This document shows positions 8,004-16,371 of a stretch of DNA of 32,409 nt, one piece after another. A model generated the notes under the pieces. The model saw nothing but the letters and a program-made list of their open reading frames with translations. It was not told the DNA's origin and made no database searches. How positions within the stretch are numbered: the stretch's first letter is position 1; every line of letters starts with the position of its first letter. The translations under genes and the position numbers were made by a program. Source of the stretch: Chara braunii (Eukaryota; Streptophyta; Charophyceae; Charales; Characeae); assembly GCA_003427395.1 (NCBI GenBank), contig BFEA01000168.1, positions 511,370 to 543,778 on the forward strand, given 5' to 3'.

Positions 8004-9238
8004 AGTGGATCAAACAGCAAACTACCCTGTCCCTTACCTTGCTGCGCTGGTTCCATGAGATTGACAGCTTCGATTTTGAATTAAGACACAAAAAGGGTTG
8101 TTATAATCGAGTCGCTGACGCATTGTCTCGCCACCCTGAGTACATGACTTGCCTTGTGAAATCCTACGGCCTCCGGAAAAAACTGAAGGAGGCACTCGTA
8201 GAGCAGACAACCAAGGATCCGGAACTTAGTTCCATCCTTGAGCGGCTACGGGCTGATCCTAGTAGTCAACCTGATTTTCACGAGTATGGAGGACTGATTT
8301 TTCGTCGCTACGGGAACCACGACCGTTTGTGTGTGCCTAACCATGAGCCTCTCCGCATGCACTTTTTGGATGTGGCTCATGGCCGGAGCGGACACGAAGG
8401 CATGGCAAAAACGTACGCAAATTTGCTGAGACAGTTTGATTGGTCTGGCATGAAAGGGACTGCTGAGAAGTTTGTGGCTGAATGTCAAGTCTGTCAACGA
8501 ATCAAACCATGTAGACAAAAGCCGATGGGGCTACTCACACCCCTACCCATTCCCGATGGTCTCGGGGAGTCTGTCTCCATCGACTTCACCGACATGGGAA
8601 AGGTAAGTAAGAACGACTACTCACAGGTCATGGTGATTGTTGACCGATTCTCTAAATTCCTCAATCTGATCCCTTTGCCGCCCCATGCCCCAACAGAACT
8701 AGTGATTCGTGAATTCCAACAGAAGTACATTCTGCAGTTCGGAACCCTGAAGACTCTTGTGAGCGATCGGGATCCGCGCTTCATTAGTACTGAGTGGAAG
8801 GACTTCACGTCTCAACTGGGGATCAAACTGTGTATGACATCTGGCCGACACCCCAAAGCCAACAATTTGGCTGAGGAGATCAACCAGACTGTGTTTCAAC
8901 TTCTTCGCACTTTGATTATCTCGGATCAAGAAACATGGGATGAAGAGTTGTATTCCGTTAAGGGGTCATACAACAACTCCGTCCACTCCGCCACCAGCAT
9001 GACACCCAACAGGGCGCACTGCAGTTGGCAGATCCGGAATCCGCTCTCTCACCTATTCCCTGAGCAGCCTGTTGGTTTAACATCTGAAATCCGCTCTCTT
9101 ACCTATTCCCTGAGCAGCCGGTTGCTCAAAGTTGCCATTGCAGCTATGACCAAGCGACAACTCAGAAGAAGAGGGAGTCTCACGCAAACTCCTCCCTCTC
9201 TATTATGGGCCTTGGGAAGTTTTGGATGTGATTGGTGA
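7961..9238 (+). pseudogene. Element 1 RNase H end plus integrase
   Basis: The 425-codon frame starts with the last RNase H part (HFKVFSDHETLKW, then NRVADALSRH). The integrase zinc-binding domain follows (HGRSGHEGMAKT, then CQVCQR, an H-H-C-C arrangement), then the core with Asp in SVSIDFTDMG, Asp in LVSDRDPRF and Glu in NLAEEINQTVFQLLR, a D,D-35-E pattern. The usual HPQTDGQTE reads HPKANNLAE. Near the end a 31-bp segment is directly repeated at 9039-9069 and 9089-9119. The 50-bp offset changes the frame, so the residues after PEQPVG are not original. The enzyme would join element cDNA to the genome. The frame is long but the polyprotein is not intact. Confidence 0.85.
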
Positions 9239-9574
9239 AGATCACTTTGGCCCTTCGTACGCCGTTGATGTGCCAGCCCATCTGCGCACATATGATGACC
9301 CCTCGCGCGTGATGCTAAGACATTCGATTATCGCGAAGATATGATCCCTCGCGCGATCAAAGGCGGGCACGAGATAGACAGGATCAAACAGCACGTAGGG
9401 AAGGGACGCAACAGACAGTACCAGGTTCACTTCTCGTATCACCCATTAGACGATCTGTACTGAATTTCCAAACAGGAACTGCTACGCAGTGCACCGCGTG
9501 TTGTCAAAGCATATGAGCGGCAAATCGCCACTAGCGTTGTACCTAAGATCTCTGCAAAGCTCACTGCAACATAG
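9201..9574 (+). pseudogene. Element 1 integrase C-terminus with chromodomain-like segment
   Basis: Two frames complete the protein. From 9201 the residues YYGPWEVLDVIGEDHFGPSY resemble the SH3-like integrase tail. From 9323 another phase reads HEIDRIKQHVGKGRNRQYQV and HFSYHPLDDLY, then TGA at 9461-9463, then ISKQELLRSAPRVVKAYE up to TAG 9572-9574. The order (E-[IV]-x-x-I, R-x-Y-x-V, P-x-D, W, L-x-x-A) is that of a chromodomain, which guides chromovirus integration to marked chromatin. The stop sits exactly where the conserved Trp is expected, so TGG to TGA is the likely change. The assignment rests on motif order, not on a search. Confidence 0.65.
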
Positions 9575-10411
9575 TACTCTAGGAATCTCTTTGTCTTGCT
9601 CACTTACGATGCGTTTGTCGAGGACTCAGAGTGAGTTACTCGCTCGAAGGGACCTCGCTCTTGAGTGGGGAGTAGTGTGATGACCTGTCCATACATGGAC
9701 TGAAACACACAGCTGATTTATGAGTTTTGCCCATAGACTGAATGCCCGGCTGAGTTTCCCGCTTGCTACTAAGCCTGTGTGTGCACGCTTGCTGGACTGC
9801 ATGTCTGTCTGAGTGCTGGATGGCTTGAGTGTGTGTATGCCTGTCTGAGTGTTGGTTGGCCTAGGTGTGTGCGTGACCGTGCCCGTCTGAATGTTGGTTG
9901 GCATGAGTATGTGTGTGGCCCGTAAGGGCACTAGCTCGTTCGTTGGGCCCTCAGGGCCGGTACTTACCTGTGGTCGTGACATTGAGGGGTTGCAGCGGGG
10001 AAAAACACTCAAGTAGCGGGTAGGCTGCGACCGCACCTGGAAGGGGTAGATGTGCAGGTACCGGAGGCCGAGCAGAAGAAGACAAAAGTGGCATTTTTAG
10101 AGGCCCAATAGTTGTAAGTAGGTCTAGGCGGATATCAGTCCAACCAGTCTGGGTCTAGGGCTTGTAACGGGCAATATCAGAGTCTGCAATGATGTTTCCC
10201 TCCGAGCGGCCTGGAAGTCACCGCCCAAGAGGCAAAGCAGGCCGCTATATCTTCTGGTCGGGCGGAGAGTCCGGCCTCTTTTTCAATGTGCAAGTTTGGC
10301 GACACACTGGTGGAGCGCTGGCTGGAGCAGCGCTGCTGGGGAGGAAGGAGAAGGACACAAGGGAGGAAGAAGGAGGACGAAGCAAGGAAGGGGGAGGAGC
10401 GCCAGGGGTAC
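9575..10411. other. DNA downstream of element 1, possible 3' LTR
   Basis: I see no gene. About 100 bp after the chromodomain the sequence reads GTGGGGAGTAGTGTGATGACC at 9665-9685; the purine-rich part followed by TGTGATG could be a polypurine tract and LTR start, but I found no matching LTR copy upstream of element 1. A repeat of 36-42 bp is present at 9800-9925. Purine-rich DNA (GGAGGAAGGAGAAGG) lies at 10340-10400. Confidence 0.35.
9800..9925. repeat. Short tandem repeat, 36-42-bp units
   Basis: The core TCTGAGTG/TCTGAATG followed by (C/T)TGG(T/A)TGGC and a GTGTGTG stretch recurs at 9808, 9844 and 9886. There are three diverged units with unequal spacing. The minus strand reads them as PTNTQTG-like blocks, but I see no reason to call a gene. 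Confidence 0.7.
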
Positions 10412-10570
10412 TTACTTGGCTATGGTGGCAGCCATCTTCATCACCTTGGTGGGCGCTGCAGCAGTCAGTCCCCAGCTGGGGAGAGCTACACCAAGAAGCT
10501 TCGGGGCAGGGTCAGGCATGGCGGCCTGAGCTAGAGCAGCCATAGCTGCTTTGGGTTGTCCTTTGGGCAT
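10412..10570 (-). CDS. Possible 52-residue ORF or exon, unknown
   Basis: A minus-strand frame starts with ATG at 10570-10568 and ends with TAA at 10414-10412. It encodes an Ala/Pro/Met-rich peptide (MPKGQPKAAMAALAQAAMPD, then LLGVALPSWGLTAAAPTKV). The ATG follows a CTGCTCAG, which could be a splice acceptor, and the stop overlaps GTAAGT, a strong donor, so an exon reading is possible. I recognise no family, and composition alone could explain the open frame. Confidence 0.2.
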   Translation of the reverse strand: MPKGQPKAAMAALAQAAMPDPAPKLLGVALPSWGLTAAAPTKVMKMAATIAK

Positions 10571-11521
10571 CTGAGCAGAGCCCAGTAGTCCGCCATAGCC
10601 TCGGCCTATGAGAGTGAAGAGTGGGAGAGGCGGCCATGGCTATGGTGGACCTTAAGTGATACCTTCAGTAGAAGAGGGACTCGGACATTGATTCTGGATC
10701 AGTCATTCAACATTGTATTATTGTTTCTTGCATGAATTAACAGAAGGGGGAGATAAGGAGGAGGAGATTGTTGGGCGAAGAAGAAGAGCCTTGTCATTGT
10801 CTTTGCTAGTGTACATCTTCTTCTTCTTCTTCTTCTAATCCTCTCAAGTTCATTCTTTTCTTTCGGCAATTGGATGGCACTGTACTTTCCGATGGATGTG
10901 TATCTCAAAATTGGCCAGGGTCATAACAATAGCCTGAACGAGTATCTGAAGTAACCTCAATGTGCCATGTGGCACGTCTAATCAGTCCCTCATCAATGTT
11001 GGAGCAATGTCGACATGAAGACAACCAGGTACGTATTCACGATCTCTCCACAGTCCCGATCTCCTCCCGAATGACGACAATCAGAACAGCAATACAAGTT
11101 GGAACTCAAAAGATAATGTAATAGAGGTTTTAATATCACAGTGTTACTACATCATCGAAACAAGCGTGCCCCACATAGTGGATCCACACTTCTAGACCTT
11201 CTACCTCAACTGCTCAGTCTGATCGGAAGCGTACGCTTCCCAGTCCATTTATACTATTGCATTGCTCTCTCCCTACTACCTAAAAAGGAGAGATTAGTAG
11301 GTATACACAACAACCGGTATTAGGATCGGCCAGGCGGTCAGAAGAAATATTCTTCCAATATTTGAAAAAAGTAGAGCCCCAGTTACAAAGTCCCGTGGCA
11401 CACGCAAGTAGGGTTCCACATTTGAAGGCGTGCTCCAACTCTATCTTCAGATCACCACTGCTCGGCGCTATGGCAGAGCTTATTCTAGTCAGAATTCTCA
11501 GACAGCTCCTCTTCGTCCAAA
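10571..11521. other. Unassigned DNA with a CTT microsatellite
   Basis: I see no gene. A (CTT)n run sits at about 10816-10836. The segment 11130-11520 has ordinary complexity with scattered short frames of no recognisable type. Confidence 0.4.
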
Positions 11522-11881
11522 CTAGTTCCCCTGCACGTCCCCTCCCTCATCCCGATCTGTGCCGTTCCCATCTTCCTCGTCTTCGGGGCAGGATTCTTCC
11601 TCAGCATCCGGTCCATCTTCTCCGTTCAGCACCCGCGTGAATTCTCCCGTGTCTTGCTTAGCTAGCTCCCAAGCGCACTTATCCTTCCTCACCCACTTAA
11701 TGTCTCTCTTAACGCATAAACTCTTCACCTTCTTTCCAGTCATTTCCATGTAGTGGTCCAATCTTTGGCGCATATACTCCATCACCCCGTTCTCCTTCCC
11801 ATTTTTTGTGTTGCCCGGTCTATTTATCTTCAGCTTATCCGTCTCGTCTTCAGAATCTTCATCTTCTTCGGGTGCTTTCAT
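11522..11881 (-). CDS. Hypothetical small acidic protein, possible repeat-borne gene
   Basis: On the minus strand an ATG at 11881-11879 opens 119 codons to TAG at 11524-11522. The frame stays open a few codons further upstream through a TTG, but MKAPEEDEDSEDETDK is the first ATG. The protein has an acidic N-terminus, a basic middle (MEYMRQRLDHYMEMTGKKVK, then KRDIKWVRKDKCAWELAKQD) and an acidic tail rich in E, D and G. The middle, with two predicted helices separated by a short turn and basic residues, has the look of a SAP-like nucleic-acid-binding unit, but I cannot confirm this. No partner genes lie beside it. It may be part of a multicopy transposon rather than a host gene. Confidence 0.4.
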   Translation of the reverse strand: MKAPEEDEDSEDETDKLKINRPGNTKNGKENGVMEYMRQRLDHYMEMTGKKVKSLCVKRDIKWVRKDKCAWELAKQDTGEFTRVLNGEDGPDAEEESCPEDEEDGNGTDRDEGGDVQGN

Positions 11882-11965
11882 ATTGACATCGGCCGGGGTT
11901 TTCCCATTGGCGGGCAGTTGATCCAATACAAGTCACGTAGCTTCGCTTCATCAGCGAACAGAAGA

Positions 11966-12043
11966 ACACGTGGCAGCAGCCACGTCAGCCAGTGATACAC
12001 GTGGCAGCAGCCACATCAGCGACAGCGCATGGCAGCTGCCATG
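11966..12043. repeat. CACGTGGCAGCAGCCAC repeats and a 16-bp perfect palindrome
   Basis: The word ACACGTGGCAGCAGCCAC occurs twice (from 11966 and from 11997), each followed by (G/A)TCAGC. A third variant is the perfect palindrome CATGGCAGCTGCCATG at 12028-12043. Each unit is itself nearly palindromic, and the first two contain CACGTG, the G-box/E-box core recognised by plant bHLH and bZIP factors. Confidence 0.85.
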
Positions 12044-12928
12044 TCAGCATGCCAAGAAGACAGGTGCAAGCCAGCCACCATGTCGGACCCGCAGCGCCTA
12101 AGTCAGCATCAACGCAAGACAGAATGAATTTCAAAGCCAGGGAGGTCAACGCTTAAGTAGCGTTGACTCAGGGTCTGGACCTCGGACGCTGCAACCTTTA
12201 GCCGTCCAGATCTTGATGCAAACGAAGGCCCATATTGGCCTGAAACTGAATTCCCTTAGGCCTGGATGCTTGTCTGGGTATCTGCACACAACAAGTGAGT
12301 GTATCCAACCAAGGGCCTGGGCGCGGTACCTTTGACTCTACAGTTGACTTTGACCCTTGACTTTCCTGGGTGCAGCGTTTGGTCACACAGCCAAACGCGA
12401 TAGACTCAGGCCTGGGCGTGTCCTGGTCACACAGCCCAGCGCAGACCAACTTCGGTCCGCGTTGCCTGGGGCTGAGTTCTGGGCCCCAGACTACTTCTGA
12501 ACAGGGTTACTCCATCTGTGTGATTTCGCAACTTGGTTTTCTGTATATCGTTCACACTCATATTCCTTGCATTTTCTTTTCCGACAAAAAAAAAAGAGCA
12601 CCATTCCCAGCTGGCCTCTTTTCTGATTAAAAAAAAAAAAACCAGAAAAAAAGAAAGTTGGACCATTCCCAGGCGGCTTTTTTTCCCTAATGACGACGAT
12701 TCCCACTTGTCTCATCTTCCAACCAAAAGGAAAAGGAAAAATTGGAGCAGTTTTGTAACTTTTGTTATTGTTATTTTCCAATAATTGTCGTTTTTCAAAA
12801 ACCTCTATTTTTTGAATGAAATTAGCCTTGGGCACTGGCTCCCTGTAATGGAAGAAGAGAATTGATTTAAAAAAAAAACAAAAAGAACTTGTTTCGGTCT
12901 TTTTCCGCTTCTTTCAATTGTTGAGTGG
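12044..12928. other. Unassigned DNA, A/T homopolymers
   Basis: I see no gene. GGTCACACAGCC occurs at about 12379 and 12424. Homopolymer A runs lie at 12586-12595, 12628-12640 and 12868-12877, and CCATTCCCAG is repeated at 12601 and 12663. Short frames here are driven by A/T runs. Confidence 0.4.

Positions 12929-12997
<69 letters not shown>
12929..12997. repeat. (TC)n(TG)n compound microsatellite
   Basis: A TC run from 12929 passes directly into a TG run that ends at 12997. Alternating TG can adopt Z-DNA; no function is shown. Confidence 0.95.
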
Positions 12998-12999
<2 letters not shown>

Positions 13000-13205
13000 G
13001 ATTTTCCCCACAACAGCCCCAATTCCACCCAGGTGAATAGATTCAGAATCAAAGCAGTCTTTGTCATATTGCAGACAACGAGAGCATTTGAGATATCCAA
13101 CATATTAAAGCAATTTTATAATTAGACAGTTTTTTGGCTGTCCTTGGGGCACCCCTTTCATTGCTCTTGCAGCTCCCCTTTTACTGTCCCTCTTACGCAC
13201 AAGGC

Positions 13206-13207
<2 letters not shown>

Positions 13208-13245
<38 letters not shown>
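13208..13245. repeat. (TG)n microsatellite
   Basis: A run of about 19 GT units between GGCTGC and CTTTCTTTCG. It produces artefactual Cys/Val frames. Confidence 0.95.
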
Positions 13246-13247
<2 letters not shown>

Positions 13248-13487
13248 TTCTTTCGTTTTTTCTTCCGTTTTTTCTTCATCCTTTTCCTTTCATTACTGTA
13301 GTGGAATTTTCAATGGTAAACGGGCCCAATGCCCAAGGCTATACCAGGGGAACCCTCATCCTTGAGATGAGAGAGACGCCCACAACACAAAAAACAAAAG
13401 GCGCTCGATGAGGTGTTTGCGGGATGTTTAAACTAAAAAGGTCCCGAATTTAGACAGGGCCACAGTCTACCTCGGTGGCTAACTTGT

Positions 13488-13590
13488 GAGTCAATTGGTA
13501 ACTCAAGATCTGCATCTGGGTTCAAACCCCTGCTCCAAGCATCGGCCAGTCAGTATCTCAAGATATGCACCTGGGTGCAAAGCCCGCTCC
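13488..13590 (+). other. tRNA-like stretch, candidate SINE or tRNA remnant
   Basis: A perfect 4-bp D-stem (GAGT 13488-13491 with ACTC 13501-13504) encloses the loop CAATTGGTA with the GG of an A box. Downstream lies a T-arm-like unit, CTGGG TTCAAAC CCCTG at 13516-13532, that includes the B-box core GGTTCAAACC. Only 11 bases separate the two arms, so the anticodon arm is missing and it is not a working tRNA. The second half is duplicated: CTCAAGAT(C/A)TGCA(T/C)CTGGGT occurs at 13502 and again at 13557, 55 bp later. Two-box structure with loss of tRNA shape is what tRNA-derived SINEs show. Confidence 0.4.
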
Positions 13591-13967
13591 AACAATGTGT
13601 GTGTGTGTTGTCATATGCACTATACTGTGTCTGTCTGTGCATGTGCCCGGTGGAGTGCCTGCACCTTCCCTTTCTTTGCTGGCGATACCCTAGAAATGAA
13701 ATGTGTGCCGCCACGCCTCACACTTTTGCCCTTCTATGCATGTGACTTGCTTTGAGAAACCCTGCAGATGAAATGTGTGGTTGTTACATGCCCAGTTGGG
13801 CGATGTACATAATACACCAAGGATCTGCAATGTGATAAAAAGGACCCAATGGACAATGCAGTGCAAGTGGAATCTCAACAAGCAATGTGCATTCTGATAC
13901 ATACAAAATGGCGCCTGGTGGTGCCGCGGAAGACTTAGATACAAGTCCTGACCTGACCGGGACTGAC
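13591..13967. other. No supported gene
   Basis: A GTGTGTGTG stretch at 13596-13605 and scattered TGTCTGTCTGTG words. The near-duplicate phrases GATGAAATGTGTGG and GAAATGAAATGTGTGCC lie at about 13765 and 13693, suggesting a small internal duplication. No coding signal. Confidence 0.35.
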
Positions 13968-14117
13968 CTCTTTCACGTAGTACAAGACAGCGCAGCAGAA
14001 TGCTAGAATACCAATGACGAGCCCAATCAATGTTGCAACGCAGACTAAACATACATCATCTTCATCACAAGGTGTGAAGGAGGCCTGGCGCCACACACAG
14101 GAAGAATGCGCCAGGTC
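13968..14117 (-). CDS. Candidate internal exon with membrane segment, gene unknown
   Basis: Read on the minus strand, a long pyrimidine-rich stretch ending in GTCTGTGCATTGTCAG precedes 14117, and AAAGAG|GTCAGT follows 13968, so both borders fit spliceosomal sites. The block between is 150 nt, 50 codons with no stop. It reads a Cys-containing, acidic head (DLAHSSCVWRQASFTPCDED) and then one hydrophobic helix (CVATLIGLVIGILAFCCAVL) ending in YYVKE, as in a single-pass membrane protein. I recognise no family. It lies about 2 kb downstream, in transcription direction, of the RSH1 exon but does not look like any RSH1 part, so it would be another gene, or chance. Confidence 0.4.
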
Positions 14118-14358
14118 CTGACAATGCACAGACGAACAGGAGGGGAACAGACGAAGGAGGGGAGTGATGGGAAAGTCGTCAACACCAAGTCTTCGTTACG
14201 AGTCCCAAATAATCGCTCGTCAAAATGTCTGAAGCCCAACATCGAGTCTGGACCCAAATGTCATCAAGCTCTCTCTCTCTCTCTCGTAGTCTGCTGATGC
14301 AGTGAAGTCAGATCGTGAGAGGGTGAGAGGGAGATGGTGGACTGAGAAGAGGAAGAAG

Positions 14359-14363
<5 letters not shown>

Positions 14364-14411
<48 letters not shown>

Positions 14412-14443
14412 NNNNNNNNNNNNNNNNNNNNNNNNNNNNNNNN
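14364..14443. repeat. (TC)n microsatellite running into a 32-nt assembly gap
   Basis: CT repeats from 14364 to 14411 are followed by Ns at 14412-14443. The gap is probably an unresolved microsatellite; its true length is unknown. Similar CT runs occur at 14270-14285 and 14521-14537. Confidence 0.95.
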
Positions 14444-14930
14444 TGGCGCTGTGCTGCAGGTACCTCGAAGACGAAGCTGGAGCTATTGCGCTGCAGGTAA
14501 GTCTCTCTGGCCTCCGCCCAATCTCTCTCTCTCTCTCGTACTGCTCTAGCTCCTATGGGGCCCAGCGCTGAAGACTACTGCTAACGCTACTACCGGTAGC
14601 GCCCAGCGCTGAAGACTACTGCTAGCGCTACAACTACTCCTGCAGCGCTCCTCCAGAGTGCTGCTGCCGAATCCTGAAGACTACCTCCTGCCTCCTGAAC
14701 TGCACATGAAGTGCCTGGGAAGTACCTAGGAACTACCTGCCGGCCTGCAGGGCGGGCCAGTCCTATATAGTGCTGGCCCGTCCAGGAGGCTGCTCTTGCC
14801 AGTGCCGAAATGTGCCAGACCCTGGCGTTGAAGCTCAACCAGGGGTTGTCTTGAAAACAGGCCCGAAATGGCCTGTGCTAAAACCCTGGTCTGTTGCCTG
14901 AGGGCCTGAAAATGGCCCTCAGTTTCAGGC
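14444..14930. other. Unassigned DNA with short repeats
   Basis: GCGCCCAGCGCTGAAGACTACTGCTA-type words occur twice (about 14559 and 14598). A small block GTACCTCGAAG...GCGCTGCAG at 14460-14495 is bounded by CTGCAG on the left and CTGCAG|GTAAGT on the right, which looks like a tiny exon, but it has no support beyond the border motifs. Confidence 0.3.
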
Positions 14931-15105
14931 TGAAAACACTCAGGGCCGGGAAGGCCTTGATTTAGCCTGAAACGACACAGGGCCTGTAGGCCCTTGTTTT
15001 CAGGCTTTCAGGCTGAAACAACACGGGGCCTGTGCACCCTTGTTTTCAGGCTTTTGGCCTGAAAACGTCACGGGCCTGAAAGGAGGCCGTGCAGCCTGTT
15101 GCAGG
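14931..15105. repeat. 46-bp tandem repeat (CAGGCTGAAA...GGGCCTG)
   Basis: TGAAA(A/C) starts recur at 14968, 15014 and 15060 with a 46-bp period, each followed by CACxGGGCCTG and then CCCTTGTTTTCAGGC. A looser unit begins at 14931. The words CAGGC/GCCTG make the units partly self-complementary. Confidence 0.8.
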
Positions 15106-15274
15106 CGCAGCATGTAACAGTGGTGCTGTGCCTCGTGTTTTTCCCCTCTGCATGGATTTCCCTGCTTGCAACACCCTACAAACAACATGTGGCATGGTTG
15201 ACAAAGAAAAAAGCAAAGCACCGCATCCGGTTCTAACCCCCACTGGGCACTACCAGAATGAGAACCCAAAGACG

Positions 15275-15328
<54 letters not shown>
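15275..15328 (+). repeat. 54-nt A homopolymer
   Basis: An uninterrupted run of 54 A. It could be the tail of a retroposed sequence whose body would lie to the left (from about 14840), or an expanded homopolymer. I saw no AATAAA 10-30 bp before it and no target-site duplication. All Lys- or Phe-rich frames here are artefacts. Confidence 0.9.
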
Positions 15329-15329
<1 letters not shown>

Positions 15330-16062
15330 AGCGTACCACACATTTTTCTGAAGAGTCTGAACACAAAAATGAGTGGAGATTTTGCCTTGCTTATCAGATG
15401 TATTAGGTGGTCTGACAGTGTCAGAGGCACTAGAAAACTAAAAACGAAACAAAGCACGCGCAATGTGTCAACACAGCAAGCACTACTTGTCCACAAAACA
15501 ACACACATCACAGGAAAGCAAAGAAAGCACCAGATACCTTCCTGTGTCATAGCGATATGTTCGAAAAGCACAGAAGTTGCGCCACAAAACTTTCATTTTC
15601 AGCAGCCAGTCACGAGATCAGATGGCCGAGCTCCACGTACGAATAGGCGCCTGTGGGTGATAAACTTAAGTCTTTTGTACCAATCAGATGCATAGCGATG
15701 GCCCAGAAACAAATGACAACTCACCCATTGATTGGGTCTGTGCATGTTTTCTTCATCGGCTTTGTGTTATTGTTTGGGTTTCCCACTCAAGCTAGATATG
15801 GACATATTCATAAGAGTCATAACTTGCACCTTATCAACATCCCGCAAAGCAATGTACCTACAGCTGCAGGAAAGAGAGAAGAAAGGACGAATCTCCAGGA
15901 AATACGAAAAGCAATGTGCAAAAAATGACTGCTGAAGATTTTGAGTTTGCGCCAGATAAGGGGAAGGAAAAAGAACACATTCAAAACAAAACAAAAAAGA
16001 ACACAACACATAGACCCAACTCGACAGAATGATGGAGAAAGTCCTACTGAGGGCATACAAAC
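15329..16062 (-). other. Presumed RSH1 intron, minus strand
   Basis: No protein homology is visible. On the minus strand the donor GAG|GTTTGT of the RSH1 exon lies at 16062, and the DNA towards 15329 is A/T-rich with stops in all frames, as expected of an intron. I searched by eye for the following TGS residues of RSH1 and did not find them. Confidence 0.45.
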
Positions 16063-16194
16063 CTCTCCTTCAGGAGTGAAGACAAACACCCTGCTGCCCA
16101 GAAGATCACCCATGATGGTGTCAACAAACTCCCTTGCAGTCATATTTCCCACGAACTCCTCTTGCCATTCCCTTATGGAGTTCAACCAGCTGAC
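16063..16194 (-). CDS. RSH1: RSH1 (RelA/SpoT homologue) exon at the synthetase-TGS junction
   Basis: On the minus strand a 132-nt block is bounded by TTTTGCTGGCAG| before 16194 and |GTTTGTATGC after 16063. It encodes 44 residues in phase 0 at both ends: VSWLNSIREWQEEFVGNMTA, then REFVDTIMGDLLGSRVFVFT and PEGE. Plant RSH1 proteins have this stretch almost unchanged between the (p)ppGpp synthetase domain and the TGS domain, whose first strand is RVFVFTPKGE. RSH enzymes make or degrade the alarmone (p)ppGpp, in plants in the plastid. Only this exon is recognisable. Upstream exons would lie beyond the retrotransposon that begins at about 16372, and the following exon was not found. The sequence is conserved, so the exon itself looks functional, but I cannot tell whether the gene is intact. 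Confidence 0.85.
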
Positions 16195-16371
16195 CTGCCA
16201 GCAAAAGCACCATACAGAAGTCCATATCCACAGAAAAAGAGGGAGCGATCCTCAGAGACGTTCTTTTATAAAGCAAAAGTTAAATAACTGTATTGATCCT
16301 CAAGTTAGGAATTTAAATCCTGACCAATTTAAGCATGTGAGGCCCTGGAAGCTGTGGGGGCGCAACAAAAA

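Larger units (their letters stand above)
5024..9574 (+). mobile_element. Ty3-type LTR retrotransposon 1 with chromodomain, decayed
   Basis: Coding order is gag with zinc knuckle, aspartic protease, reverse transcriptase (YLDD at 7345-7356), RNase H, integrase (zinc finger and D,D,E core) and a C-terminal chromodomain-like segment. This is the order of the Ty3/chromovirus group. The reading frame changes at about 5305, 6470, 7007, 7540, 7965 and 9240-9320, and there are in-frame stops at 6600, 7243 and 9461. The first part of RT is missing. No LTR pair was found, so the borders given are those of the coding remnant. The element cannot move by itself. Confidence 0.9.

Noticed and set aside
10160-10175. 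tRNA-Met-type primer site (AATATCAGAGTCTGC)
   Set aside because: The match to TGGTATCAGAGC is partial and lacks the TGG start, and it is not followed by a gag gene.
9676-10180. 3' LTR of element 1 starting TGTGATGACC
   Set aside because: No matching sequence was found before 5024, so the LTR claim cannot be supported by eye.
12867-13365. His/Thr, Cys/Val-repeat ORFs
   Set aside because: They are translations of the TG/TC microsatellites.
13488-13532. Functional tRNA gene
   Set aside because: The D-stem and T-arm are only 11 bases apart, so there is no anticodon arm, and no acceptor stem pairs.
13690-14052. 120-codon minus-strand ORF overlapping the membrane exon candidate
   Set aside because: It is in a different phase from the exon candidate and has no helix or domain signal; the spliced exon reading is better supported by its borders.
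15233-15571. Poly-Phe and poly-Lys ORFs
   Set aside because: They are produced by the 54-nt A run.
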